Below, one piece after another: positions 25,853-38,796 of a stretch of DNA of 64,000 nucleotides. This stretch comes from Ureaplasma sp. Hg1 (GTDB lineage: Bacteria > Bacillota_I > Bacilli_A > Mycoplasmatales > Mycoplasmoidaceae). The notes beneath the pieces are model-generated. The model was not told where the DNA came from and did no database searches. It worked only from the letters and a program-made list of their open reading frames with translations. The DNA lies in the NCBI GenBank assembly GCA_021378535.1, contig JAACJV010000003.1:29765-93764 (forward strand), in the 5' to 3' direction. Each line of letters starts with the position of its first letter. The first letter of the stretch is position 1. A program made the position numbers and the translations under genes.

Positions 25853-26811
25853 TATTCATCCGTACCTGTGATTTTATAAGATTTAATAAAATAATCTAAA
25901 ATATCTTCATGATATGGTTTTAAATACTTATTATTTTTGAATTTAGGAAAATAAGTATTTAAAATTTTAATAGCATTTTTTAAAGCTAAAGCAATAATTT
26001 TCTTATGTTTAGCAATGGTTATTTCATCGTTTAAGTCAATGTTATATTCCTTATAAATTTTAATTACAAAACTTCTTAAACAAAGATTTATAGCTCAAAA
26101 TTCAAAAGCATCGTGGTGCTTATCAATTCATCCGTATTTTTTTGCTTTTTCCATAAACGAAATTAATTGATATATAGTGTCATAAATATTGTAAGAAATA
26201 TTAGGTGCACTAATTTCTTTAATTAAAATACGGTTAGTATGTTCTCATGTTTTAAAATTATGAATAATTTTACAAATCATTAATAACGGATATCAATGAT
26301 AATTAATAAATCGCATTTTGTGTTCATTTATTAGTTTAAGACTAACTACCTTATTTTTAAAATCATATCAAGCGCCTAGAATAAATACATCATCAATTTC
26401 ATTATATTCTTTTGATTCTAATTCATAGATTGATTTGTCAGTATTACGGGCAACATCAAATGAAACAACATCCGGATGCTTTTCATCTATGATTTTAGCT
26501 AAATGTTTGATAAAACCAGGTTGAAAATTAATATTTGCACCAGCAATATAAATATATTCACCTTTAGCATGTTTTAAACCCATGTTATAAGAGTAAGCGT
26601 GGCCCATAACTTGGCCGTTACGAATGTATTGAATATTACTAAAACCTGATAATTTTTCAACTCTTAAAATAGTTTCCACATCACGTGAGCAATAATCATC
26701 AATAATAATTAATTCACACTGATTTTTCATTTCTAAATGTTCTAATGATTTAAGTGATTGTTTTAAATTATATGTATTTCTGGAAATATGATAAATTATG
26801 GTAAATGTCAT
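25852..26811 (-). CDS. Family-2-like glycosyltransferase
   Basis: 'LIIIDDYCSRDVETIL...YIRNGQVMGHAYSYNMGLKHAKGEYIYIAGANINFQPG' GT-A fold. Confidence 0.85.
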
Positions 26812-26905
26812 CTGGTAAACCGTCGCTTTCTTAATTACTTAATTATATAATAATATATTATATCCTAACAATAAATAAAAAAATACCCTAGAAAGAGTAT
26901 TTTCG

Positions 26906-27269
26906 CTTGATAAAATATAAGCCATGTTCTGTTTTCTTTAAAAAGAATGTTAATTATTTATCTATATTATTGCTAATATCCACAACATCGATTCATTTCT
27001 CTAGTCGTAGTTCCCTTACCAAAATTTAGGTTTCTCACTTGTGGGGTTTACCAACGTTTCACCCTAATAATTTCTTATTAGATTCGTCACTGTGGCACTT
27101 TTACAATTAATTAACCTGCAACTTAATGGTCAGGTTATTAATGGCCGTTATTATCTTGCGATAATACTAAGTCTTATTTTTTCAACTTACACAAACACTA
27201 CAAGCATCGCAGCTCGTGTGAGCATGGACTTTCCTCTACTATAAAAAGCAGCAATTAACATTTTATCAT
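26906..27269 (-). ncRNA. rnpB: RNase P RNA (type B)
   Basis: GTAGAGGAAAGTCCATGCTCACACG..., AAAGTGCCACAGTGACGAA, GGTGAAACGTTGGTAAACCCC, ACAGAACATGGCTTAT; P1 TGATAAAAT/ATTTTATCA; TATAAT just upstream. Ends approximate. Confidence 0.95.
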
Positions 27270-27292
27270 TTTGATTATAACAAAAAATCTAA

Positions 27293-30200
27293 TTATTTAT
27301 CACTTTTACTAAATTTATTATTAACTTCAAAAACATCATCATTATTTTCTAAATTGGTGGTTCGTTTTTTAAAAAAACCTTTCGCATTGCGATTTTTGAT
27401 ATTTTCTTCTTCACTCGAACCACTAGGTTCATATAAATCAACTACATTAGTTTTTTTAAAATTAAGATTGTTGAAAAGCTTCTTTCTAGGGATTCCGTTA
27501 GCGTCAGTTTCTATTGCATCTAAGTCTAAAACTTTTGTTTTGTCTGAAACAGTTGGATCGTAATTACTTCCGCCAAGTTTTAACTCTGATGTGCCCTTGT
27601 TTGTTGTCTTAGCAAAGAAAGCATTAGTTTGGGACACTTCTTCACTAGCGTGTAATTCGCGCCGGTAATCATTAAAGTCTTTTTTAGGTCCTTCATCTTT
27701 CTTTGTTTCGTTTTTAAACCTTACATATCGTTCCATATCTTCAGCTTTACTTCATCTTGCTTTGGCAGTTGCTTTCGCTTTTTCCATATCGCTTCCTTGC
27801 GTTTTTGGAGCATTGCTAAACGAACCTGAAGCTTGGGTCCCATTGTTTTCTCTGGCTTCCCGTGCAATTTCAGATAAAGTTTTTTTACGTTCAGGTCGCG
27901 GTTGAGAATGATCTTGGGTTGAAACATTAGGTTTTACTTGTTTAGTTTCGGGTGAAATCGGGCGATTATCATTAGGGTCATCTACTAATCTGTTTGTACT
28001 AAATTTATATCATTTAACATTTGGTTTGTTGGGATCATCGATTTCATCGCTAACATTATGCTGCGGTCTATTTCGATGATTTTCATAATAGCTTATTTCT
28101 TCTTTTGTATTTCTATTTTTTGGTTCATAGTGTCTATCGTGAGGTGCGTCGCGATTATCGCCGAACGAAAAATCAGAAAGAATAATATTTTTATTATGAG
28201 CTACACTATTTCGATTGATATAAATAACCTCTTCATCGTTATCAAAGGTTTCGGTGCTATCAACATAATCAATTTCCTCTGCTTTAATTTTAGGATTTTG
28301 ACTTATGTAATTTTTATCTTCTTGTTTTTTCTTAACAATCTTGGGCGTTGGTGCTCCGATTGGACTCACTGCGTATATTGTTGTTATTGGAGCTACAGTG
28401 GGACTAATTATCGGAGGCGCTGCCTTGGGAGTGTTTTGATATATCGGCGCACTAACTGAAGATACTATAGCGGGAATAATGGGCGTTGGAGCTGGAGCGG
28501 GAATAATGGGCGTTGGAGCTGGGACTATAGCAGGTTTAATCATGGGAGTCGGTGGTTCCACGTATTCTTTAACCTCTTGCTTCCTAACTCTTTCAACTTC
28601 GTCTTTAGCGTACATTGAAGCCTTGTTTTTTATTTCATTAATCTCGAAATCTGTAAGAAGCGTATCTCTTATACTTTGGATATGTTTAACTTGTTCTGCA
28701 TTTGAACGATGTTTATCTCAAAGTTTATTGCCTTCTCTAATTGCCTTAAGTTGATCAGGTGGTAAAAGATTAACTTTGTTTTTGCTTCTGTTACTGAAAC
28801 CTAGTGTGTGGGGCGCTTTAACAACACTATCGTTGAATTCTAATCGAGGTGCGCCGATTCGATACTTGCTAGTAATACCAAGAATACTATCGATTTCATT
28901 TGCTATCCCACGGAATGTTTCAGATGTCATTGAACCATCATTTGCAGGATGAACAAGATGACGTAACCGAAGTTGATCATAAGCGTTGCGCGAATGATCC
29001 TCTTGATGAACAGGAATATTCTTTAATAATTTTTGTCTTTCCCTTTCGCCTGCAATTAATTTTTCATTGAAGTCCACTAGTGTGAAATTAGCTTCAAGGG
29101 GGCTAGGCTTATTGATTATTGTATCAAGAAGTGATAATTCTGATGGACTTGAATAAGAATTCGGTAATTCATAATAAGTGTTTTCATAAGGAACAAAATC
29201 ATTATTAATAGGCAATATTTCATTTCAATCAATAATTTTGTTTTTTGTCAATATATTTTGTTCAACAATATTAAGCATATCGTCATTAGAATCAAAGATT
29301 GATTCTAGGTAATTTCGCACAGAATCAATTTCAACATCAATTTTTTCTAATTCAAAATTAATTTCTTCATTAACCAACATTGATTCGGTATTGCCAATGT
29401 TCAAGATTTCCATATATGGCATGAAAATCTCTGGAGACGGCTCAATAAATTCATCTGGAGACGGCTCAATAAATTCATCTAAACTAGGATCAAAATATGT
29501 TGATTCAGGGTAAATATTTCCATATGAACGTGCGCATGATTCTGCAAAATCACTTATATTTGAATCTAATGAATCTAAATATTCTTGGCTTAATTCAGTA
29601 AATTCGTCTAAATATAAATTTCATTCAGAATTCCTGCTTCACATTGGATTAAAAAATTCTGGTGATGATTCAATAAAATTATTTGAATATAAATAAGGGT
29701 CAAAAAATTCATTTAAATAAGGAAGCGACTCATTAAATTCATCTAAACTAGGATCAAAATATGTTGATTCAGGGTAAATATTTCCATATAAACATGCGTA
29801 AGATTTTCTAAAATCACTTAAATTTGAATCTGAATTTTCTGGATTTAATTTAATAAATTCGTCTAAATATGAATCTCATTCAGGATTCCCGCTTCACATT
29901 GGATTAAGAAATTTTGGTGATGATTCAATAAAATTATTTGGATATAAATAAGGGTCAAAAAATTCGTTTAAATAAGGAAGCGACTTATTAAATTCACTAA
30001 TGTCCCTATCAAAATAATCTAAATCGATTTTATCAGATTCATTTACATCAGGATAAAAATATTCAGGAGCTGCAATAACCGGTGCTTCTAAATGTGGATT
30101 AAATTCATTAAGCTCGTTTATATTAGAGCTAAAAAATTCTGGTACTATCTCATCAAAATCGCTTAAATATGGATCCGCCTCGCCATACTCATTTAAATAA

Positions 30201-32671
30201 GGATCATAATAACTTGGAGCAGTTTTATCAAATTCATCTATATTGGAACTATAATATTCTGAATTGAATTCATCTAAACGAACATTTGTTTCATCAATCT
30301 CATTGAAGTTTGAATCAAAGTGTTCAGGAGTTTGCTCTCTAACTTCACGTGAATTTAGATTAGATTTGGCAAATTCATTTATGTTGGCATCAAAATATTC
30401 AGAATTTGTTCTAGAAAATTCACTAGCGTATGGATCTAATTCGTCAAATTCACTTATATTAGGGGCAAAATATTCGGGGTTTTGGCCACCAAATTCATTT
30501 AGGTTTGAATTAGGTCGCCCATATTCATTTTGGTAGGGGTCAAAATATTCGGGGGTTTGCTCGCCGAGTTCACTTGAATCCAAATTAGATTGCGCGAATC
30601 TATTTATATTGGCATCAAAATATTCGGGGTTTTGTTCATCAAAACTATTTTGACCCATATTTGATTGCGCAAATTTATTCATTTTAGCATCAAAATATTC
30701 TTGATTTGGTTCTTTAAATTTATTTTTTCCAATACCTGATTGAAGGTATTCATTTTTATAAGAGTCAAAATACTCTGGACCTTGTTTAACAAATTCTTTT
30801 CGATCTAGATGTGTTTGGATGAATTCATTTTTTCAAGAATTATAAGCATTCGGTGAGGTTCTATTATATTCTATCGGATCTAAATTTTTAGATCTTAAAT
30901 AATCATCAAATTGTAAATTAACGTTTCTGCTAGAGTCAAAATGCTCTGGGGCCTGCCCAGTAAATTCATTTTGTTTTAGTTGTGATTTGACAAATTCATT
31001 TTTTCAAATATTATAAGCTTCTGGTGAAGTTTTATTATATTCGACAGGATTTAAATTTTTAGTTTTTAAGTAATCATGAAATTGGGAATCAAATTTTCTA
31101 CTGGTGTTAAAAGATTCTGGACCGTGTTCAGCAAATTCTTTTTTATCTAGATATGATTTGATAAATTCATTTTTTCAAGAATGATAAGCTTTTGGTGAAG
31201 CTCTATTGTATTTAATGGGGTCCACTTTTTTAGTTCTTAAATATTCATCAAAGTGTGAATTAACATTTATATTCGGATCAAAATATTCGGTATCTCGTTT
31301 AGTAAATTCACTTTGTTCTAGATGTGCTTTGATGTATTCAGTTTTTTTAGAATTATAAGCCTCTGGTGAAATTTTATTAAATTCAATTGGATCTAAATTT
31401 TTAGCTCTTAAATAATCATCGAATTGAGAATCAAGACTTCTGGTTTTAATATTGGTAAAATTATTTGTTTTTTCATAATCCTCAGGGTATTTTATTTTTA
31501 ATGTTCTCGGAATGTCCGCTGATCGCCCTTGTGTATTTCTGTGATGAACATTACCAAAGTATTTGGTTTTAATACTTGAAGAAGAAATATTATCATGATC
31601 ATTTTTTCTGTTTTGATCATCAAATAAAGATTCTTGTTCGTAAGATTGGTGCGTTTTATATTTAGTGTTGTATGGGGTTGCTCCCCCTGCGGTTGCATTG
31701 ATATCATGCAGTTGCTCGTTAAGACGGCTTTTAATATTTCCCCTTGGGTTATTAGTACCTAAAATTGCATCTGCTTTGTTATAAACATTTTGTTTGATTT
31801 TAGAACCATTTTTATAAACATCAATGTTTTCAAAGTTTTTAAGATATTGACTTTTTGCAATAGCATCATAACTTTTATCAAGAATTGCATTGTTACGCGT
31901 ATTTTCAAGGTTTTTAATTTTTTGCAACGCGATTGGAATTGCGTTATATGATTTAATTCTTTTGTTGTTAGTTGAAAGAAACGACTTTGTCCCAGGCGCT
32001 TTTTTAGAATATAGGGCAGATTCTTCACGAATTCATTTATTAAATTTGCTGTAATTAGTGATTGGTAGTTTTAAGGTTGCAGTTTTTTCTAATCTCTCTA
32101 ACGGAATATAGTTGTCTTGAACTTTGTTTAAACGACGTTCAGCCAAACGAATTCTTTCATCACTTGATAATTCCATCTTTTGAGTCGGGTTAAAAACTAA
32201 CGTTCGGTTTTGTTTGTTTTTAAAATTATCCATATACTCTTTATCTAATTTACGAACTTTATCAATGTGGGTGTGGATTTGTTTTTGAACTTCATGTTCT
32301 TTAACCTTAGCTTTTTGAACTTCAAGATCGTAGGCATCAGGTTGATTGTAGATGCGTGAATTTTTATGTAATTGATAGAAGCTATTAACATTTTGGTCAA
32401 GTTTAGCATTCAACTCATTGTTCATAATATCTAATGTTAAAATATCTGTTTTATAAACTCTAAAAGGTTCGGCAGCAGAAGCTTTATTTAAATGCTCATC
32501 AAGGGTTTCAGGATGAAATTTATAAGTGATAATTGGATCTGCACGCCCTTTTTTAGGGTCAAAAAAAGGTGTAAAAGCTTCAGTTTCCTGTTGGTTCTTA
32601 ACAACGGTTTCATTGATGTACGAAACATCAGGTTCAATTTTCACTGTTTTATTTCTTTTAAACAACCCCAT
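27293..32671 (-). CDS. Giant (~1,792 aa) repeat protein: K/R-rich N-terminus, 57-aa repeats, EYFD-type acidic repeats, Pro-rich segment, charged C-terminus; candidate cytoskeletal/terminal-organelle-like protein
   Basis: ORF pieces at 27293, 28010, 28718, 29225, 29894, 31175 and 32033 share one frame; junctions checked open except for TGA. Start ATG 32671 preceded by GGAGGG. Confidence 0.8.
29431..29478 (-). repeat. Perfect 24-nt tandem duplication (DEFIEPSP x2)
   Basis: ctggagacggctcaataaattcat twice. Confidence 0.95.
29471..29790 (-). repeat. Near-identical duplicated blocks ~255-264 nt apart inside the giant gene
   Basis: aaattcatctaaactaggatcaaaatatgttgattcagggtaaatatttccatat at 29471 and 29735. 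Confidence 0.85.
30712..31396 (-). repeat. Four 171-nt (57-aa) tandem repeats: LDPIEYNrtSPeAYnsWKNEFIkshLdqkEFaeqgPEyFDssrnvnsqFDDYLrtKN
   Basis: Phase markers (GGATCTAAATTTTTAG-like) at ~31389, 31218, 31047, 30876 are spaced 171 nt. Confidence 0.85.
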
Positions 32672-32886
32672 GGCAACCCTCCGTAATAAGTTCTTATACA
32701 ATATAATTATACATTTTAATTATCAAGGTTAAATTACTTATACATATTATTTTAACAAATGGTTATCTAAAACAAGCAAAATTATCATTAATTACGGTGT
32801 AACACGAGTGTTTAATGAAAATTACGATTCTTAAAAATTATAACTATTCATTAAATTTTTGGTGTTAAATAATGCTTAAATCAAAT

Positions 32887-32930
32887 AAAAATAGCAAAAC
32901 TCAATGGTTTGAGATTCTGCTATTTTATAT
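32887..32930. terminator. Terminator-like inverted repeat downstream of apt
   Basis: aaaatagcaaaactcaa tggt ttgagattctgctatttt. Confidence 0.6.
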
Positions 32931-32943
32931 TATCTTTAAGCAA

Positions 32944-33465
32944 TTAATATTGAATTAAGGAAATAACTTCTCCAGTTAAACCCTCGCGGCCATTTAAGTC
33001 GGCTAGTTCAACCAAATATAAACTACCAACTGTTTGGGCATTAAAACGTTTAATTAGTTGCTCAATCGCCTTGGTAGTGCCGCCGGTTGCTAATAGATCA
33101 TCAATAATCAAAACCCTTTGGTTTACTTTGATACTATCTGTATGCATTTGAAACTTTGATTCTCCATATTCTAGTTTGTATGATATCTCAAATGTTTCAC
33201 GTGGTAACTTATTAGGTTTGCGCACCATCACAAAAGGGATGTCACACTTTAAAGCTAAGGGTACTCCAAACAAAAAGCCGCGTGATTCTGGCGCTACAAT
33301 AACATCGATTTTTCAATCTTTGATAATAGCAGCAAAAGCATCAATGATTTTATTAATTTCTTTTGGTTGTTCAAACAATGGTGTGATGTCACGAAACATA
33401 ATCCCAGCGACTGGGAAGTCCTTAACATTTGCAATAATGTTTTTTAAATAATCAAAATTTTTCAT
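32944..33465 (-). CDS. apt: Adenine phosphoribosyltransferase
   Basis: 'VAPESRGFLFGVPLAL', 'VLIIDDLLATGGTTKAIEQLI'. Confidence 0.96.
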
Positions 33466-33474
33466 CTTGTCTCC

Positions 33475-36400
33475 TTAGTGTTTGTTAATCCCTTGAATTT
33501 CTTGTTCATCAACTTTGTCATAGTTTTTACGTTTAACTTTATTGATTTTGTCAGAAGCGTGTTTTTGAGTTTGGTATAATTCTCTTAAACGAACAAAGTA
33601 ATATCAGAACGAAGGTAATAGGTTGATCGCTGCTAGATAACTAACTACCACACCAATTAGGATGGTTAAATCAAACCAGATTAAATCCTTTGAACCGAAG
33701 ATCATCAAGACAACCATTGCCATTATAATCATAAATAGATTCGTTGAATTTTCTTTAAGGTTTAAGTTTAGGTTTTGATTAATAATTTGTTGCAATTCAA
33801 CGCCTGTATAAATTTGTTTTTTATTTCATGTGCTTTTAATATTACTAACAACATTAACATTAATAATTGTTCCGATTGTAAAAGCGGTAATGCAACTAAT
33901 AACAGTGTTGATATCAACTGGCATTCGAACGATGCCAACAATTCCAACTAAAACCATTACGTTGAAGCAACCCATGATAAAGATTGGGATAATTGATAAA
34001 ACGTTTAAACTGATAAGCACATAGATTGATAAGAAGCCCAAACTAATGAACGAACCCTTAATCGCATCAATTGCTAAATTTTGCGGCAATAGACTTGAAG
34101 CTTCACTAATATTAAAATCATTACTTTTGATAACAGTTCCACTAACATTAGAATTGAAAGTTTGGAAGTTGCTAAAGCCTTCAACCGCATTCATTGTATT
34201 CTTAGTATTAATAACTAAGGTTGATCCATCTAAATGGTAACCCGTCACACTAATGTTTAAACTTGACGCTAAACTATTAACATAACTATTGATATCACTG
34301 TGAACATCATAACCATGACTAGTAACATTGTGAATCGTAATTGTCGCATTCGAGATAAAGTCCGGTGATGAACCAGGTCCTACTAAGGTGATAACTAAGA
34401 TTCCAACGATGGCAATAATTGTTAAAACAACTGCCACAATAATACTTTCAACTTTAAAGATATCGATATTAAAACGTCGTTTTGATTTTGTTTCTTCAAC
34501 AACATTGATGTTATTTAAATCGTTAGCATCCATACTTGCAAATAACTTTCGTTCATCCTTAATATATTTCATGTAACGTTTCGGAACATAAATTTTAAAA
34601 GTACTTTGATATTTTAAATGAACTGTAATAAAGGTTATCAACCATTGAAACAAGAACGAACATAGAAAGGACATTGCTGTCGTAACAACTAGCATTGATC
34701 CGAACCCTTGATTTTGTTCCTTTGTGAAATACAAGAAACACAATGCAATAATCATACTTGTGATATGAAGGTCTAAACCGGTTTTAAAATAAGCGTTAAA
34801 AGCACGTTTTTTTGCATTCTTAATATTAGCACCACTAATAATTTCGCGCTTAAATTTCTTAAACAATGATAGTGAAGGGGTAACCGCCAGGAAGACCCCA
34901 ATTAATAGAGCGGCGAGCGTGTCCGTCGTGAAGTTGAAATTCAGCGAAGCAAAAGCAACCAAAGTCATAACGACAGCAAAGACAACTCCAAGGAACATAT
35001 AAAAGCCCGGGATCCGATATAAGAAGGAAACAATAATCCCGATGATAAGAACAATAATTGAAACTCCAATCATCGTTCCCATAAAAGCGTTCATAGTGGT
35101 AACACTGTTACTTAAAGTTGGATCGAAAATAGTGATGTTACTAAATAATCAATCGTATGAAATATTATCACTATAATCATCTGCAACTACTTTATAGTTG
35201 AAGATCGGTAGTTCGATGTGTGCCTTTTGTAAATAATCACGGGTTGAAACAGCTGCACTATAACCAGCACTAACATCATATTTCATTTCGTTTGTATCGT
35301 AAGGTTTAGTATCATCAGAGCCACTATCACTACTTAAATTTTCAAAAACTTGTTCAAAGTTTTTATAATCTATTTTCTTTAATAAATAACCATCGGTTAA
35401 TCCAGAAATTAAAGTACTGTCGGAATTTAAGAAATCATAATCAACATAAGCAGTATCATCGCCAAGCCCAGCAGATGGTGCCGGTGGAACGTATTGACTT
35501 TTAGCAAATTCATTTAATAAATACATTAAATTATCTTGCGTAATAATATTAATTGCTTTTTTACCTTTATCAGATCATTTTTGTTGGTCGGGATTAAGGT
35601 TATTATAAATGGCTTGAACTTCACGATATTGATCAATTTCGCTAGGCTTATTATACATTGTTGTTAATTTCCCTAATAATAAAAGGTTATTTAACTCATC
35701 GATGAATTGATCTTTATCTTCTCATAATACTCAGGTGTAATCGGTTTTACCTTTTGTGCCTTTATTTGCATCATCTTTTAAAACGTTAGTTTGAGCTTGA
35801 GTTGGTGAAGATGCTGGTGTTGGATCTTCAGCTTCTTCGTCTTTCTTTTCACTAAAAAAACTGTCTAAATTAAAGTTTTGTTTATTAGTGAATTTCAAAT
35901 AAGCACTTGAAGCAGTTGGATTAGAAATGTCAATCCCATTCATATAAAAGGTATCGTCATCAAAAACTAAAGAATTATTATCTTTGCTTGATTTTGATCC
36001 ATTAATGAAATTTTTATTACCGGTTGTTGTTTTTCTTAACTCAGTATAATCATCTAATTGAAGTGTAGCAGAACGGTTAATTTGACTATAAATTTTAAAT
36101 TGGTTACTTTTTAAGGTGTTAGTGGTATCGTCGCTCGAAGAAGAATCATCAATGTTTCAAATGTTATTAGCATCTTCAAAATGAGTTGATAAAATCCCAT
36201 AAGGAATCACATCACTACCATCTAAATAACTACTAATACTATATGAGACATCAATTTGTTTTAAACCCATTATTTCTAATCGATTAGCTAAAGCATCAGC
36301 TGATTCTGATAATTTTTTATCCTGTGATGCCGAAGTATCTTTGGGATCTAACTCAACATCAATTTTTGTTTCATAGCCCTGCCCGAAATCATTACCTAAT

Positions 36401-36537
36401 TTATTATCGGTGGCAAAATAATTGATTCCAAAACCAATTCCTGTGATGGAACCGATTAATAAAGCAAATAAAAGAAGATACTTGGAAAATTGAACCCACG
36501 GTGTATCTTTAATTTTTTGTCATAATTTTTTAAACAT
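33475..36537 (-). CDS. secDF: SecDF protein-export membrane protein (fused SecD-SecF)
   Basis: ~1,020 aa; N-terminal TM + GIGFGINYF...; two blocks of RND-like TM helices; pieces in one frame. Confidence 0.85.
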
Positions 36538-36630
36538 TTCTAACCATTCTTTTCTTTTTACATTTTATTATTATACAATATTTATGTATTTGATAGAAAA
36601 AAAATTATATTATTTAACAAGGAGGCATGT

Positions 36631-38787
36631 GTGATGGATGTATTAGTAAAAAATAAATATCGTGAAATGCGCGATTTTGCAGCTAGCAAAGGTTATTCTA
36701 AGAACGAAATTAAACAAATTGAAAAAGCTTTTAATTTTGCTGAAACCAAACATGGCACGCAAACCCGGAAGTCGGGCGAACCTTATATTATTCATCCCAT
36801 CGCCACAGCAATGTACTTACTTGAATGGAACATGGACACCGAATCAATTATGGCCGGTTTATTGCACGATGTCTTAGAAGATACGCCGTGTGAAGTGGCT
36901 GAAATGGAAGCGGAATTTGGAGCTGAAATTACTCAAATTGTTAAATATGTAACAAAGGTTTCACAATTTTCAAAGAAAAATCGGAAGGATGAAATCTATT
37001 CGCAACTAGAACAAGATTATACGATTCAAGTGTTTTTAAGCATGACTGTCGATATTCGTGCAATGATTGTTAAATTAGCTGATCGTTTCCATAACATGAC
37101 AACCATTAGTTATCTAAAACCTGAAAAACAAAAAGCAATTAGTCAAGAAACAATTGATATCTATGCTAATATTGCTGGTCGTTTAGGAATGTATACCATT
37201 AAAACTAAACTTTTAGATATGTGTTTTGAAGCAATTGATAAACCTGCCTATGATAGCACCAAAGCTAAAATTGATGCGATTAAAAAAAGTAATTCACAAA
37301 TTTGAGAACAAGTTATCAGTCGGATCAAAAGTATTCTTGAAGTTGACGGTTTTGAATTTAAAATTGAGACTAGAACCAAAGGTATTTATTCCACTTATAA
37401 AAAAATTCAACATAATTATGACATTAAAAACATCCATGATATTTTTGCAATTCGAATTATTTTAAATCAAGATATGTTATGTTATCAAGCGTTAGGTTTG
37501 ATTCATATGAACTTTAAATATTTGATTAACACGTTTAAGGATTTCATTTCAGCCCCAAAATGAAACCTTTATCAATCAATTCATACCACAATCGTTAGCG
37601 AGGGTGCGTTAGTCGAAGTTCAAATTCGAACTAAACGAATGGACAATATCGCTAACCTAGGTTTAGCAGCCCATTGAAAATATAAAGAGGATCCTGATAA
37701 GGAAAGGGTTTTAAACACTGTTAATAATATTTTGGTTAAGGATTTTCTACAATCAAAAAATAAAAACATTGGCACCATCAAGAACATTACTAAATCCCAA
37801 ATTTTTGATGTTCTTGTCTTGAACACGAACGAATGATACACTGCGAGTAGTCATAATACAACATTAGATATTGCTTTTAAAGTTGACCACGATAAGTTTA
37901 ACAACATCATTGCTTTATATAAGAATGGTGAACGGGTACCGTTTGATTGTAACGTTAGTCCGGGCGATGTAATTAAAATCACCTATAATAAAAACAATGA
38001 AACAATTAAATGATCTTGGCTGCAAGCAACTAATAATCCGATGGTTGAAAACCATATCCAAACTAAACTCGAAGCAAAAGAAAAACAAAAAAGTATTTCA
38101 GCTGAAGAGTTTATTCACGACTGTCGTGAATTTCTAGGTAAAAAAATTGTTTCTGATGAGGTTATTTATTCTCGTTTAAAAGAAGATTTTAATCTAACCA
38201 CGATTAAGGAATATTTAGAAATATTCCCCAAAGCAGATTATGATAAGAATGATAAATACAAGATTTTTTCAAAGAAAAATTGAGTTCATAAGGATGCTTA
38301 TAATCGGATTAAATTTCTATCAGCAAAATGAGCTTTAAGTGAATCATATTTTGTTGATGTAAAAAACATCTTCTTTAATGATTTAAAAATCACAGAATGT
38401 TGTAGCAAAATACCGGGATACCAAATTGTTGGAATGATTAATCGGAATAGTCTTGAAGTTCATTTAGAAAGTTGCCCCAAAGTAAAAAACACCAAGAATA
38501 AAATGCTTGTGATGAATTGATCAGAAAGTCAACTTAATTTGAAACCAAGAAACTTTCGCGCGCGGGTTGAAGTTGGTGGTGCGTGATCAGAATCAGTCGG
38601 CAATAACATCGCTCAAGGAATCATTTCAGACAAAGGTGTTATCAATATAATTCAAGTGAATAAAAATAAAATCAACAAATCACACAAAACTAATTTAGAA
38701 TTATATGTGAAAAACAAAAATCATCTTACTAATATAATGATGAATTTAGAAACAAAAAATATTATTTCGTCATGAACGTTAACTTAA
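36631..38787 (+). CDS. RelA/SpoT-type (p)ppGpp synthetase/hydrolase
   Basis: HD domain 'GEPYIIHPIATAMYLLEWNMDTESIMAGLLHDVLEDT', 'KLADRFHNM', synthetase 'KGIYSTYKKIQHNYDIKNIHDIFAIRII', TGS region. Confidence 0.95.
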
Positions 38788-38796
38788 GGAGTAAAA

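Noticed and set aside
28058-28754. Plus-strand ORFs opposite the Pro-rich part of the giant gene
   Set aside because: Antisense shadow ORFs; the minus strand is continuously open and compositionally coherent.
30264-30536. Plus-strand 90-aa ORF inside the EYFD repeats
   Set aside because: Antisense of repeat-encoding DNA.
30712-31396. 171-nt repeats considered as a CRISPR-like or non-coding satellite array
   Set aside because: Unit length is a multiple of three, reading frame is open through all copies, and there are no unique spacers.
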